A stretch of DNA of 64,000 nt from Mucilaginibacter arboris (GCF_009754915.1 NZ_WPIK01000013.1:62001-126000); one strand, 5' to 3'; counted from the first letter of the stretch, positions 8,925 to 17,814 are shown. The notes: a model not told the origin generated them from the sequence alone. Translations and numbers: made by a program.

Positions 8925-9863
8925 TTAGTTTAAAACTTTTACGCGAAGTTTTCCTGAAAAATATTGTTGAAGATGAGAGCCATTTCCATGCAAAGTCCAA
9001 ACTTGTGATGGCTGGACTTTGCTAATCATTAACAATATATCTTCCCAATCTGCATGATCGGAAATATAAAGTGAATCTTGTGCATTGGTTTGCAGATTTT
9101 CCCAGCCTGAAGCAAAAATCCGCCTTAATCCTGTTGCACGGATATAACTATGGAAGGTAAATGGCGGAACCAGGTAAATAAAGTTGTTTTGTGTTTTGAT
9201 GGATTTGCGGTCGTATAAACGATACTTTGCATTCAAATAACCAAACTTTTCGTAAATCCGGTTAATCGGTTCGATGTTTCTATGGACCAGAATTTGTTTC
9301 TGAGGACAAAACTGATTAATCAATTGGATCAAGTGCTGACTTTTACCCAAAGCATAAGCGCCAAGCAAAATATTGGATGGAATTTGATTTAGCTTTTCAA
9401 TTTCCAAAATTTGATCTGGATGTTTTATTTTTGGATTGGCAAACGTTGTTTCTGTAATCAGTACATCGGCTGTTGCCCATTCCAGCATTTCGCAAGTTGC
9501 ATCCGGTTGTAATTTAAAATCGCCTGTATATAAATATTTGATGCCTTCAAATTCCATTAAAACCTGGGCAGAACCTAAAATATGTCCGGCGGGAATTAAA
9601 GTGATTTGTACTTCTTTTATCGTAAACTTTTGATGATAAGCAATCGTGTTCTTAATTTTTCCGGCGTTTTTACCGTAACGAAGTTCCATAAAAGCAAGCG
9701 TGGCAGCAGTTGCAAAAACATGTTGATGGCCGCCAATTGCATGGTCGGCATGAGCGTGAGAAATTACAGCTGTTTGTACTGGTTTTATTGGATCGAGATA
9801 AAAATCGCCAACTTTGCAATACAAACCGTTACTGGTAAGTTCTAAAAAATATTCCCGGACCAT
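8925..9863 (-). CDS. Metallo-beta-lactamase-fold exonuclease-like protein
   Basis: A 312-residue MBL-fold hydrolase. Motif 1 reads SHAHADHAIGG, followed by IPAGHILGSAQ and YTGDFKLQP (metal Asp), and the C-terminal SDHADW and LHGN motifs resemble beta-CASP-type nucleases. The overall layout matches the mRNA 3'-end/DNA exonuclease-like proteins that in other bacteria sit beside DNA ligase; no ligase is seen here. It overlaps coaE by 22 bp and is followed at once by the DUF5522 gene, so the order YbbR-CoaE-MBL-DUF5522 is one transcription unit. Nuclease activity is inferred from family only. Confidence 0.75.
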   Translation of the reverse strand: MVREYFLELTSNGLYCKVGDFYLDPIKPVQTAVISHAHADHAIGGHQHVFATAATLAFMELRYGKNAGKIKNTIAYHQKFTIKEVQITLIPAGHILGSAQVLMEFEGIKYLYTGDFKLQPDATCEMLEWATADVLITETTFANPKIKHPDQILEIEKLNQIPSNILLGAYALGKSQHLIQLINQFCPQKQILVHRNIEPINRIYEKFGYLNAKYRLYDRKSIKTQNNFIYLVPPFTFHSYIRATGLRRIFASGWENLQTNAQDSLYISDHADWEDILLMISKVQPSQVWTLHGNGSHLQQYFSGKLRVKVLN

Positions 9864-10459
9864 GCTTTTTGAGCCAATGCCAGCAGTTTTTGATGGATTT
9901 CTAAAACCTGCGGAATAACCATCGTTTGCGGATTATTGAAAATGATAAAATTAGCTTTTGCTTCCTTCTCAGCTTGTGGCATTTGTTTTTTTTCTCTGCG
10001 GAGAACTTCTTCTTCCGTTAAATGATCGCGTTGCATTACACGTTTAACCCGAACATCAAGCGAAGCTGAAACAACAATAGTTTTGTCGCATTGCTGGTTT
10101 GATCCGCTTTCAAACAAAATCGCTGCTTCTTTTAGCACATAAAAATTGGCGTTGAATTGTTCGGCCCATTTATCAAAAGCCCTGAAAACCGCCGGATGGA
10201 CCAAGGCATTCAGCTTATTTAATTCAGCATCGTTATTAAAAACAATGCTGGAAATATATTTTCTGTTGAGGCTGCCATCATCAAAATAAGCTTCTTCACC
10301 AAAAGTATTCTGGATGGCTTTTATCAAAACAACATCTTCCGTCATTACTTTTTTAGCATGATAATCAGCATAAAAAACAGGTACGCCAAGCAGTTCAAAA
10401 ACTTTGGAAACCGTAGTTTTGCCGCTGCCAATATTGCCGGTGATACCGATTCTGAGCAT
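9842..10459 (-). CDS. coaE: Dephospho-CoA kinase
   Basis: A 205-residue P-loop kinase that carries out the last step of coenzyme A synthesis, phosphorylating the ribose 3'-OH of dephospho-CoA. Seen: P-loop GITGNIGSGKTTVSK (5-19), DYHAKKV (substrate Asp), VHPAVFRAF and the lid RVKRVMQRDHLTEEEV. Length is normal. The start codon overlaps the YbbR stop by one base (TAATG), and its 3' end overlaps the MBL gene. Translational coupling through this series is likely. Confidence 0.93.
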   Translation of the reverse strand: MLRIGITGNIGSGKTTVSKVFELLGVPVFYADYHAKKVMTEDVVLIKAIQNTFGEEAYFDDGSLNRKYISSIVFNNDAELNKLNALVHPAVFRAFDKWAEQFNANFYVLKEAAILFESGSNQQCDKTIVVSASLDVRVKRVMQRDHLTEEEVLRREKKQMPQAEKEAKANFIIFNNPQTMVIPQVLEIHQKLLALAQKAWSGNIF

Positions 10460-11409
10460 TATTTGCGTACAATAAAATTAACGTTGTTGGGCTGAATGCT
10501 AACAATCTTACAATAATCGGGCTGTTGTTTAAGCTTTACCGGCAGGATGACCAAACCGTTTTTTTGCCAGTCGTCCAGATCTGCAACTGCTTCAAAAAAA
10601 TCAGTATTTACTTCCGAATAATTATTGAGTGAAACAGTAAATGTAACTTTTACTTTTTTGGGGAACAGCGTTACCTTGCTATAACTTTTGTTATTAATGA
10701 GTTTGATGGGTATTTCGAGGGTTTTCTCTGTAAATTCATCAACCGGAATAGTTACAGCTATTGTTTTAGGGTAAATACTTACATTGTTCTCTTTTGGCAA
10801 AAACAGGTTTAGTTTAGCACTAATGTTTGCATTGGCCTTTTTAACAATTAAAGAATCTGTTTTCCAACTGCTAACAGAATCAACATAAGCTGCCGGGCCG
10901 CTAACGGTTACAAAATCAGGTTTCAGGGAAATATCATCTGAACGGGCGTACTGATTTTGATAACTAATCTGGTACTGCAGTTTTACAGGTACGCGCTTTA
11001 CTTTCCGGGCAGTAAAATCAAAATAAACGGTATCCGGATTAAAGGAAATGATTTGCTTGGACCTATCAGATTTTTGATTAATAAACGGTAATTGATTGCT
11101 TAAAACAATAAAGTTCTGTGTTTCCAGCTTTTTCAAATCCACAGTAATCCTTCTGTTTTGGGTAGAAGTGATATTAGCAAACAACTTTTGCCAGCCTGTT
11201 CCGCTAACTAAAGCAGTAACGGTATCGGCCTGTAAAGCATAAAAAGCTTTACGCAACGGCTGATTTTTATAATTTAAAGCTACTTTAACCGGAAAAGTGT
11301 AATTGTTAGACATTGTTACGAATATCCAGGCAACAACAGCCAGAACTAAACAGGTAAAAAAAGCGGAAATCCGCCTGCGTTCTACTCTGCTTAATTTGAT
11401 AATGGCCAT
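10459..11409 (-). CDS. YbbR-domain membrane-anchored protein
   Basis: A 316-residue protein with one N-terminal membrane span (about residues 15-32, FFTCLVLAVVAWIFVTM) after a basic RVERRR stretch. At least two extracytoplasmic YbbR-like beta domains follow, recognisable by repeats such as VPVKLQYQISYQ...VTVSGPAAYVDSV and LEIPIKLINNKSYSKVTLFPKKVKVT. YbbR proteins include CdaR, which regulates the c-di-AMP cyclase; here no cdaA is in the window. I chose ATG 11409 (MAIIKL). An alternative TTG start at 11442 would translate the interspersed repeat and is rejected. It lies between yajC and coaE. Confidence 0.82.
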   Translation of the reverse strand: MAIIKLSRVERRRISAFFTCLVLAVVAWIFVTMSNNYTFPVKVALNYKNQPLRKAFYALQADTVTALVSGTGWQKLFANITSTQNRRITVDLKKLETQNFIVLSNQLPFINQKSDRSKQIISFNPDTVYFDFTARKVKRVPVKLQYQISYQNQYARSDDISLKPDFVTVSGPAAYVDSVSSWKTDSLIVKKANANISAKLNLFLPKENNVSIYPKTIAVTIPVDEFTEKTLEIPIKLINNKSYSKVTLFPKKVKVTFTVSLNNYSEVNTDFFEAVADLDDWQKNGLVILPVKLKQQPDYCKIVSIQPNNVNFIVRK

Positions 11410-11436
11410 GCTTCTTTTACCGGCAAAAAATTGGTA
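11408..11436 (-). repeat. Long copy of the interspersed element
   Basis: ATGCTTCTTTTA followed by CCGGCAAAAAATTGGTA, identical in sequence to the copy at 384-412 on the other strand. Its first two bases fall inside the YbbR start codon, so the element makes up this gene's 5' leader. Confidence 0.88.
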
Positions 11437-11439
11437 AAA

Positions 11440-11470
11440 CAATCATCCGGATTTTTAAACCGGATGATTG
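11440..11470 (-). terminator. Hairpin after yajC
   Basis: CAATCATCCGG (11440-11450) pairs with CCGGATGATTG (11460-11470) around a 9-base loop. On the minus strand a TTTTACCAATTTTTTG run follows, provided by the interspersed element. It may stop part of the yajC transcripts before YbbR. Confidence 0.75.
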
Positions 11471-11479
11471 CCGTATAAT

Positions 11480-11806
11480 TTAAACTTTAGCAGCAGGCTG
11501 GTTTAACAAGCGCGAAGCTTCTAAAGAAACAGCGCTTTTATCAAACCTGATTTTAACGTTATTATCTACCTCAATTAAAATGGTAACATCGCCAACTTCC
11601 ACAATTTTACCGTGGATGCCGGCGCTGGTAACTACTTTATCGCCTTTTTTCAGTTCATCAACGTATTTTTTCTGATCTTTTTGCTTTTTAACCTGCGGGC
11701 GGATCATGAAAAAATAAAATACAATAATAATAAGCACAAGCGGTAAAAATTGTCCGTATGCGCCTAAGCCGCCGCCTGATACTTGTAATAAAATGGTTGA
11801 GATCAT
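11480..11806 (-). CDS. yajC: Preprotein translocase subunit YajC
   Basis: A 108-residue protein with one membrane span (FLPLVLIIIVFYFFMI, about 20-35) followed by the family's RPQVKKQKDQKKYVDELKKGDKVVTSAGIHGKI sequence. It is an accessory part of the SecDF-YajC complex in the inner membrane. It is followed by a hairpin and preceded, on the same strand, by the DUF1573 lipoprotein (27-bp gap) and nusB. This nusB-DUF1573-yajC-ybbR-coaE order is common in Bacteroidota. Confidence 0.95.
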   Translation of the reverse strand: MISTILLQVSGGGLGAYGQFLPLVLIIIVFYFFMIRPQVKKQKDQKKYVDELKKGDKVVTSAGIHGKIVEVGDVTILIEVDNNVKIRFDKSAVSLEASRLLNQPAAKV

Positions 11807-11832
11807 CTTGAATTGCTGTTTTTAATACTAAT

Positions 11833-12255
11833 TTATTTTTTTGTTTCTACTTCGCCAATTAAATGTACCAGCGTTTGTGCCGGAACAGTGTTAGCGGTAA
11901 TGGTAATTTGTTTATCAATCAAACCGGATTTGCCTTCGCTGTTAAAAATAACTTTGATTGCTTCTTTTGCGCCCGGATTAATAGGTTTTTTTGGCCAGCT
12001 TGGTATCGTACAGCCACAACTGGCAACGGCATCAGTAATAATTAATGGCGATTTGCCTGCGTTTACAAAACTATAACTGTAACTCACTTTATCGCCGGCT
12101 TTAATTTTGCCAAAATCGTAAATTTCTTTATCAAACTTTAAAACCGCGCCATTACCGGTTGCAGCATTTGCTTCAGTTGTTTTGCCGGTATTATTTTGCT
12201 GGTTGCAGGCCATCAGCATGCTTACTGTTGCCAGCATCATCATGTATTTTTTCAT
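11833..12255 (-). CDS. DUF1573 lipoprotein
   Basis: A 140-residue lipoprotein. The signal peptide ends in a lipobox-like LMAC at about 14-17, followed by a low-complexity linker and one DUF1573 domain: FDFGKIKAGDKVSYSYSFVNAGKSPL, the Cys pair CGCT, then WPKKPINPGAKEAIKVIFNSEGKSG. The domain has an immunoglobulin-like fold related to MSP/ASH domains. Its biochemical role is unknown. It lies 6 bp downstream of nusB and 26 bp upstream of yajC. Confidence 0.88.
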   Translation of the reverse strand: MKKYMMMLATVSMLMACNQQNNTGKTTEANAATGNGAVLKFDKEIYDFGKIKAGDKVSYSYSFVNAGKSPLIITDAVASCGCTIPSWPKKPINPGAKEAIKVIFNSEGKSGLIDKQITITANTVPAQTLVHLIGEVETKK

Positions 12256-12261
12256 ACAGAA

Positions 12262-13209
12262 TTAATCTATTAATCCGCGACCGGATTTTCTAATTTTATT
12301 ATTGTTTTTAAGTTCTATTAAAACTTTATCTAAGATACCGTTTATAAACGAATTGCTTTTAGGCGTGCTAAACTCTTTCGAAATTTCAATGTATTCGTTA
12401 ATGGTTACTTTTACTGGTACGGAAGGGAAACCCATAAATTCACAAATTGCCATTTTCATCAGCAAAGTGTCCATCATGGCAATACGTTCAGCTTCCCAAT
12501 TTTGCGTTTTGTCGCCTATTAACTGCTGGTATTCTTTATCATAACGAATAGTTTGCTGGAAAAGCGTAACCAAAAACTCTCGGTCTTCAATCCAGTCTAA
12601 ACTTAATTCGGCCAGTTTGTTTTTATTAAAATCCTCGTAAGCAAAGTTTTTAAACGTCTTGGCAATCATTGCCTGCAAAGTATCTTTATCTACCGGCCAG
12701 TTTAAAAAACGTTCTTCAAAAACTTGTTCTGCTGTTGCCGATTTCAGGATGATTTTTTTGAAGATGAATTTAATAATATCTTTATCGGCACGGATAGAAC
12801 CGTCCGTATTTTCTAAATAAGCCTGATATTCCGGTGCTTCTTTTAAGGCATAAAAAAGTGAGCGCGCCATTTCCGGGTCAAAGCTCCAGTCAACTTTATA
12901 CTTTTTTAAAGCAGCAATATATTCCGGGTTTTGTTGAAGGGAAACGATAAACTTGTTTTGCAGGATTCTTAAGTTTGGGTCGAGGTCTGCTTCAGTTGGC
13001 AAATGTTTGTTACCACGTTCTTCCGCATCAATTTCTGCATACTGAATGGTTTCATTAATTAAAGAAAGCATCCAGATATACATTTCGAAAACCTTATCTA
13101 CACTTTGCAGCAGCAGTTTTTCGTGTGCATTTATTTCTTTGTTTTCAGATTGATTGTAAGCGTATAATCCCTGTAAAACCTTTACTCTGAGGTGCCTTCT
13201 GTTTAACAT
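12262..13209 (-). CDS. nusB: Transcription antitermination factor NusB
   Basis: A 315-residue protein. It begins MLNRRHLRVKVLQGLYAY, the normal NusB helix, and ends with the NusB core (EWLVTLFQQTIR-like region, then MATLLMKMAICEFMGFPSVPVKVTINEYIEISKEFSTPKSNSFINGILDKV). An insert of about 150 residues between them is typical of Bacteroidota NusB, which is longer than the 140-residue E. coli form. It joins NusE and boxA RNA in antitermination of rRNA operons. The frame stays open upstream to 13497, but ATG 13209 is the family start and the promoter (13328-13335) lies inside the longer frame. Confidence 0.9.
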   Translation of the reverse strand: MLNRRHLRVKVLQGLYAYNQSENKEINAHEKLLLQSVDKVFEMYIWMLSLINETIQYAEIDAEERGNKHLPTEADLDPNLRILQNKFIVSLQQNPEYIAALKKYKVDWSFDPEMARSLFYALKEAPEYQAYLENTDGSIRADKDIIKFIFKKIILKSATAEQVFEERFLNWPVDKDTLQAMIAKTFKNFAYEDFNKNKLAELSLDWIEDREFLVTLFQQTIRYDKEYQQLIGDKTQNWEAERIAMMDTLLMKMAICEFMGFPSVPVKVTINEYIEISKEFSTPKSNSFINGILDKVLIELKNNNKIRKSGRGLID

Positions 13210-13327
13210 ATTTAATAAGAACGATCCCGGGGAAATGATATTCCCGCAATAATAATTTGCATGACCTGCGCTTTTTAAATCAGTATAAATATTTTTTCTG
13301 ATGAAAAACCGCATGCTGTTTCTGCCG

Positions 13328-13335
13328 CAAAAGTA
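13328..13335 (-). promoter_or_regulatory. Promoter of the nusB-DUF1573-yajC unit
   Basis: TACTTTTG on the minus strand is an exact TAnnTTTG box, with a TTTG 20 bases upstream as the -33 element. The leader to nusB is then about 110 nt. Confidence 0.65.
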
Positions 13336-13413
13336 GTTTTTTAAAGCACGCAAAGCAAATGTTTCCTTCTCTATTCTCTCTGCAAAAACAATTGGATGTT
13401 CTTTTTTACCTGG

Positions 13414-13425
13414 TAAAAACAGTAT
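13414..13425 (+). repeat. Interspersed 12-mer, ACAGTAT variant
   Basis: TAAAAACAGTAT in the gap between the divergent nusB and exporter genes, upstream of both promoters. It is preceded by TTTTTTACCTGG. Confidence 0.75.
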
Positions 13426-13472
13426 TCGAAGCACAGAGTTACAGAAGAAACAAATGTTACCACGCGTTTTTT

Positions 13473-13480
13473 TAACTTTG
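13473..13480 (+). promoter_or_regulatory. -7 box of the MsbA-like gene
   Basis: TAACTTTG ends 9 bp before the ATG at 13489, leaving almost no leader. A near-leaderless transcript is likely. Confidence 0.55.
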
Positions 13481-13488
13481 CTTACTGC

Positions 13489-15279
13489 ATGAAACATCTC
13501 GCTTACCTCAATAAATATTTCTGGAAATACCGCTGGCGATTAATCCCCGGAATCCTGTTTGTTATTATTTCTAACATTTTTGGCGTGCTGCCTGCGCCTG
13601 TTATCCGGCTTTCTTTTGATCTGGTGACTGAAAATATTAGCATTTATCACTTGTACCATGGTTTTGAAAGGCAAAAAATTATATACAACTTATTGGGAGA
13701 TAGTTTGCTTTTATTTGGTGCAATCGTTTTGTTAATGGCCGTTTTACGAGGATTGTTTCTGTTTTTTATGCGTCAAACCATTATCCTGATGTCCAGGCAT
13801 ATTGAATACGATTTAAAGAACGAAATTTACGCCCATTATCAGTTGTTGTCTCTTGCTTTTTACCGTAGAAACAATACCGGCGATTTAATGAACCGCGTAA
13901 CCGAAGATGTAAGCCGCGTGCGGATGTATTTAGGCCCAAGCATAATGTACGCTATTAACACGGCAGTGCTATTTTTAATGGTAATTTATGCCATGCTGCT
14001 GGTAAATGTCCGGCTGGCCATATTTAGTTTATTGCCGCTGCCTGTCCTTGCTTTGGCTATTTATTTAGTAAATACGGAAATTAACCATCGCAGCGAACGC
14101 ATACAGGAACGCCTTTCTGGTTTGTCCAGTTTTGTACAGGAAAGCTTTTCAGGCATCAGGGTGATCAAATCTTATGTGCGCGAAAATTTTATTACCGGCA
14201 GTTTTCGTACAGAAAGCGAGGCGTATAAAACCGATTCGCTTTCGCTGGTAAAAGTGCAGGCTTTATTTTACCCTGTAATGCTTTTGTTGGCCGGAATGAG
14301 CACGCTAATTACCGTTTATGTTGGCGGAATTGAAGTAATGAAAGGCAATATCACAGCCGGAAATATTGCCGAGTTTATTGTTTACGTAAACCTGCTCACT
14401 TTTCCGGTTTTATCGCTGGGCTGGGTTACTTCGCTTATTCAACGTGCAGCAGCATCACAAAAAAGGATTAATGAGTATTTGCAAACGGTATCAGAAATTG
14501 ATCAGCCTAAAGCACCAGAAATAGATATTAAAGGAAATATTGAATTTAAAAACGTAAGCTTTACTTATCCGGATACCGGAATTACTGCCTTAAAAGAAGT
14601 ATCGTTTTCTGTTGCACCGGGAGAATTGATTGCGATTATCGGACGGACAGGTTCCGGAAAATCAACCATAGCAAATTTATTAATGCGGATGTATGATTGT
14701 ACTTCGGGCGAGATTTTGATTGATGGAAAACCAATCCAAACTTTAAACCTGGAAAATTACCGTGCGCAAACCGGTTTTGTTCCGCAGGAAGTTTTTCTTT
14801 TTTCGGATACGATTGCTAATAATATTGCTTTTAGTGTTGATAAAATGGATATGCCGCGTGTAGAACAAGCTGCCCGAAGTGCTGCCGTTTATGATAATAT
14901 TGCTGCCTTTGATGAAGGTTTTTTAACGATGATCGGCGAGCGTGGCGTAACGCTTTCGGGCGGACAAAAACAGCGGGTTTCTATTGCGCGTGCTGTTTTT
15001 AAGCAACCAAAAATCCTGATTTTTGATGATTGCCTTTCGGCAGTAGATACCAAAACAGAAGAAGAAATTTTAAACAATTTAGGCGAAGTAATGCGTGGCA
15101 GGACCAGTTTATTAATTGCACACCGCATTTCTACCATTAAAAATGCCGATAAAATTATTGTTTTAGATAACGGGAAAATTGTGGAACAGGGAACGCATAA
15201 TGAGCTTATCAACCTGAAAAAAGTTTATTTTGAATTGTACGAAAAGCAGTTGCTGGAAGAATCTGAAAGTGTAAATTAA
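13489..15279 (+). CDS. ABC exporter, MsbA-like
   Basis: A 596-residue half transporter with an N-terminal six-span domain (about 1-320) fused to one ATPase domain. Seen: Walker A GRTGSGKST, Q-loop FVPQEVFLFSDT, signature LSGGQKQRVSIARAV, Walker B ILIFDDCLSAVD and the H-loop AHRIST. The Walker B is followed by Asp rather than Glu (FDDCLS) at the catalytic carboxylate, as in one half of some exporters; here a homodimer would have two such sites. The likely substrate is lipid A core or another lipid, by similarity to MsbA. It is divergent from nusB. Confidence 0.85.
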   Translation: MKHLAYLNKYFWKYRWRLIPGILFVIISNIFGVLPAPVIRLSFDLVTENISIYHLYHGFERQKIIYNLLGDSLLLFGAIVLLMAVLRGLFLFFMRQTIILMSRHIEYDLKNEIYAHYQLLSLAFYRRNNTGDLMNRVTEDVSRVRMYLGPSIMYAINTAVLFLMVIYAMLLVNVRLAIFSLLPLPVLALAIYLVNTEINHRSERIQERLSGLSSFVQESFSGIRVIKSYVRENFITGSFRTESEAYKTDSLSLVKVQALFYPVMLLLAGMSTLITVYVGGIEVMKGNITAGNIAEFIVYVNLLTFPVLSLGWVTSLIQRAAASQKRINEYLQTVSEIDQPKAPEIDIKGNIEFKNVSFTYPDTGITALKEVSFSVAPGELIAIIGRTGSGKSTIANLLMRMYDCTSGEILIDGKPIQTLNLENYRAQTGFVPQEVFLFSDTIANNIAFSVDKMDMPRVEQAARSAAVYDNIAAFDEGFLTMIGERGVTLSGGQKQRVSIARAVFKQPKILIFDDCLSAVDTKTEEEILNNLGEVMRGRTSLLIAHRISTIKNADKIIVLDNGKIVEQGTHNELINLKKVYFELYEKQLLEESESVN

Positions 15280-15402
15280 CGAACAGAAACTTTATTAAGT
15301 ATCGCTACGTAAAAATAATTGTGCACATGCATTGCTTTTTTCTTTTATACTTTTAAAAAAGCATTATATTTATCGCAGTCAAATTAATGTAAACTAATGC
15401 AA

Positions 15403-15729
15403 ATGGGAGATTTTGATAACAGAGACCGCGAAGAGGTCTATTCAAAAAAGGTAAGAGCAGGAAAAAGGACTTATTTTTTTGATGTAAAAGCAACACGTTC
15501 CAACGATTATTACATCACGGTAACAGAAAGCAAAAAACGCTTGGAAGATGGCGTTTTTGTAAAACACAAAATTTTTCTGTATAAAGAAGATTTTGAAAAA
15601 TTTGCAGAAGGATTAAAAGAGACAACCGATTACATTAAAGCCCACCAGGAAGTAGCCGAAAAACGCTATGAATTTGCAGAAAGCAATGAAAGCAGCAAAA
15701 TTGCTGATGATTTTTCTTTCGAAATATAA
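15403..15729 (+). CDS. DUF3276/PUR-family nucleic-acid-binding protein
   Basis: A 108-residue protein that starts MGDFDNRDREEVYSKKVRAG, followed by KRTYFFDVKATRSNDYYITVTESKKR. This is the compact PUR domain found in Bacteroidota and spirochaetes, related to eukaryotic Pur-alpha, which binds single-stranded DNA and RNA. An ATG two codons earlier (15397) is in frame, but the family starts at MGDF. It ends in an acidic tail. It stands alone with a strong terminator shared with the convergent membrane-protein gene. Confidence 0.88.
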   Translation: MGDFDNRDREEVYSKKVRAGKRTYFFDVKATRSNDYYITVTESKKRLEDGVFVKHKIFLYKEDFEKFAEGLKETTDYIKAHQEVAEKRYEFAESNESSKIADDFSFEI

Positions 15730-15759
15730 ATTGCCTACTATCTAAACCTTATCAATAAA

Positions 15760-15790
15760 AAAAAATCCTGCTGATGAAGCAGGATTTTTT
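15760..15790. terminator. Bidirectional rho-independent terminator
   Basis: AAAAAATCCTGCT (15760-15772) pairs with AGCAGGATTTTTT (15778-15790) around GATGA, with A and T runs for both directions. It lies between the convergent PUR and DUF5362-like genes. Confidence 0.92.
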
Positions 15791-15833
15791 GCATTATTCG
15801 TTTCTTCGTTTTTTGTTTCAGCCTTTCCTCCTC

Positions 15834-16301
15834 TTACATCTTAACTGAACCGCCAAGTAATGCGGTGATCAAAACCATCAGGTAAAATACGATAAAGGAA
15901 ATAATTAGTATTCCCCAAAACCGAAAATACGATTTTAATTTTTGAAAAGCAGTATTTAATCTTTCCTGATCGCCAAAAGTAAAGCCATTTTTTAAACTGG
16001 CAGCAAACTGAAACAGGTATAAAGAAGGCACAAAAATAAGGATGCCAAAAATAAAATACATAAAACTTAAGCCACTGCTTAATGCTTTTGCATCCAGGCC
16101 AGAGCCGTAAGTTTGCTGTAATTTGCCCACTATTGCACCAACCGAAAAAGCGCTGATGATGGTTAACACGCTAAACACAAAACCGGTAATGCTTAAAAAG
16201 TGTGCCCATTTGCCAGCTTCGCGCAGATAAGCTTCTGCTTCAAAAGTGATCAGCATTTCGTTTGCTTCGCCTGCTGCTTCTGTATTTTCTAATTCTTCCA
16301 T
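15834..16301 (-). CDS. DUF5362-like four-span membrane protein
   Basis: A 155-residue protein. A short acidic N-terminus is followed by an amphipathic AYLREAGKWAHFLS segment and four hydrophobic spans at about 38-58, 77-100, 130-150 and a shorter one. The segment between spans 2 and 3 reads LKNGFTFGDQERLNTAFQKLKSYFRFWG, a pattern I associate with DUF5362 in Bacteroidota. Function unknown. It lies 51 bp downstream of the terminator and just after mgtE on the same strand, so the two may share a transcript. Confidence 0.65.
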   Translation of the reverse strand: MEELENTEAAGEANEMLITFEAEAYLREAGKWAHFLSITGFVFSVLTIISAFSVGAIVGKLQQTYGSGLDAKALSSGLSFMYFIFGILIFVPSLYLFQFAASLKNGFTFGDQERLNTAFQKLKSYFRFWGILIISFIVFYLMVLITALLGGSVKM

Positions 16302-16338
16302 TTTTTAATTTTTTCCGTTGATATAACAATTATTGCCG

Positions 16339-16350
16339 ATACTGTTTTTA
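16339..16350 (-). repeat. Interspersed 12-mer, ACAGTAT variant
   Basis: ATACTGTTTTTA on plus, then TCCTATAAAAGTTTG, just past the mgtE stop (TAG). On the mgtE strand the order is TTATAG, GA, TAAAAACAGTAT. Confidence 0.75.
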
Positions 16351-16352
16351 TC

Positions 16353-17723
16353 CTATAAAAGTTTGCCTTGCATAATTAATACGGCTATCGAAAAATAAAT
16401 AACCAAACCCGTTACATCTACCAGCGTTGCCACAAATGGTGCGGAAGATGTTGCCGGGTCTGCCCCTAATTTTTTAAGCAGCAAAGGAAGCATGGAACCG
16501 GCCAGCGATCCCCATAAAACAACACCAATGAGCGAAAAGCCAACTGTAAACGCAACCAAAAGCCAATGCGGACCATAAATATGGGTAAAAAAAGTCCAGG
16601 CATAAATCCTGAAAAAACCAAGAATACCCAGTGTTACGCCAAGTAACAGTCCCGATAAAATTTCGCGCCGCATTACTTTCCACCAGTTTGCCACCGTAAC
16701 CTCTCCTAAAGCCATTGCCTGGATAATCAAGGTTGATGCCTGCGAACCGCTATTGCCTCCGCTCGAAATGATTAAAGGCACAAACAAAGCAAGCACAACG
16801 GCTTTGGCTATTTCATCTTCAAAAAAAGCCATTGCAGTTGCTGTTAACATTTCGCTTATAAATAAAATGACTAACCAACCTACCCGTTTTCTTACCAGCT
16901 TTAATAATGGCATATCCAGATAAGGTTCGTCTAAAGCTTCTGTACCACCTATTTTTTGTATATCTTCTGTATATTCTTCGTTTGCAATCCACAAAATATC
17001 ATCTACTGTAACTATTCCCAGCAAAATGTTTTCCTGGTCTGTTACCGGTAAAGCTACACGGTTGTTCATCCGGAAAACATTGATAGCTTCTTCCTGCGGG
17101 TCGTGTACATGTAATGAGATCAGCCGGTCGTCCATTAATTCGCTGATGGGTGTTTCCGGGTCAACTAATAAAATATCCCGGATACGGATATCATCGAGCA
17201 AAATTCCATGATCGTCAATTACATAAATTACATCTATCGTTTCAGAGTTTTTACCATAACGCCTTATATGCGCCAATACCCTGTTTACATTCCAATGTGA
17301 TTTTACAGCAATATAATCAGGCGTCATTAAACGTCCAATACTGTTCTCCTCGTAACCCAGCAATGCAAGTGCTTCTTTTCTTTCTGCTGGCGGCAGCAGG
17401 ATAATTAGCTTTTTTACAGCATCGCCATGCAGTTCTTCAAATAATGCCGTTCGGTCATCCGGCGGCAATTCTGTAATTAACTCGGTAACTTTTGGCCCCG
17501 AAAGTTTTTTAATGATCCGTTCCTGCGTAGGAAAATCCAGGATACGGAAAACATTAACCGCACGGTTGATCGATAACGTTTCTATAAATGTGGCCGCATG
17601 TTCCGGTAATTCATCAATCCAATGCTCAACCTCCGAAATATTCAGGTTGTCCAAGTATTCTTTTAATTCTGCTTCTTTGCCGCTTTCCAGCAAGCTTTCA
17701 ATTTCCGCTATGTTTTCCTCCAT
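16353..17723 (-). CDS. mgtE: Magnesium transporter MgtE
   Basis: A 456-residue channel-like magnesium importer. Domains in order: an N-terminal superhelical MgtE_N domain (about 1-130, with LPPDDRTALFEEL), two CBS domains (about 135-255, with the typical VALPVTDQENILLGIVTVDDIL), a linking plug helix, and five membrane spans from about 285. Spans 2-3 carry the signature VPLIISSGGNSGSQASTLIIQAMALGEV, whose polar residues line the pore. The acidic N and CBS domains sense cytoplasmic Mg2+. The start at ATG 17723 is divergent from ychF. Confidence 0.93.
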   Translation of the reverse strand: MEENIAEIESLLESGKEAELKEYLDNLNISEVEHWIDELPEHAATFIETLSINRAVNVFRILDFPTQERIIKKLSGPKVTELITELPPDDRTALFEELHGDAVKKLIILLPPAERKEALALLGYEENSIGRLMTPDYIAVKSHWNVNRVLAHIRRYGKNSETIDVIYVIDDHGILLDDIRIRDILLVDPETPISELMDDRLISLHVHDPQEEAINVFRMNNRVALPVTDQENILLGIVTVDDILWIANEEYTEDIQKIGGTEALDEPYLDMPLLKLVRKRVGWLVILFISEMLTATAMAFFEDEIAKAVVLALFVPLIISSGGNSGSQASTLIIQAMALGEVTVANWWKVMRREILSGLLLGVTLGILGFFRIYAWTFFTHIYGPHWLLVAFTVGFSLIGVVLWGSLAGSMLPLLLKKLGADPATSSAPFVATLVDVTGLVIYFSIAVLIMQGKLL

Positions 17724-17806
17724 TTAACAATATTTTATTTTGATGCCCTTCGGAAACCGTGGCAAAAATCGTTTAAATTTTTGAATTAGAAAGGCTATTT
17801 ACTTGC

Positions 17807-17814
17807 TATCTTTG
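17807..17814 (+). promoter_or_regulatory. -7 box of ychF
   Basis: TATCTTTG, exact to TAnnTTTG, with a 70-nt leader to the ATG at 17892. The leader contains a 12-mer copy. Confidence 0.6.

Noticed and set aside
13210-13497. N-terminal extension of NusB by 96 residues
   Set aside because: The frame is open, but the normal NusB start is at 13209 and an exact promoter box lies inside the extension.
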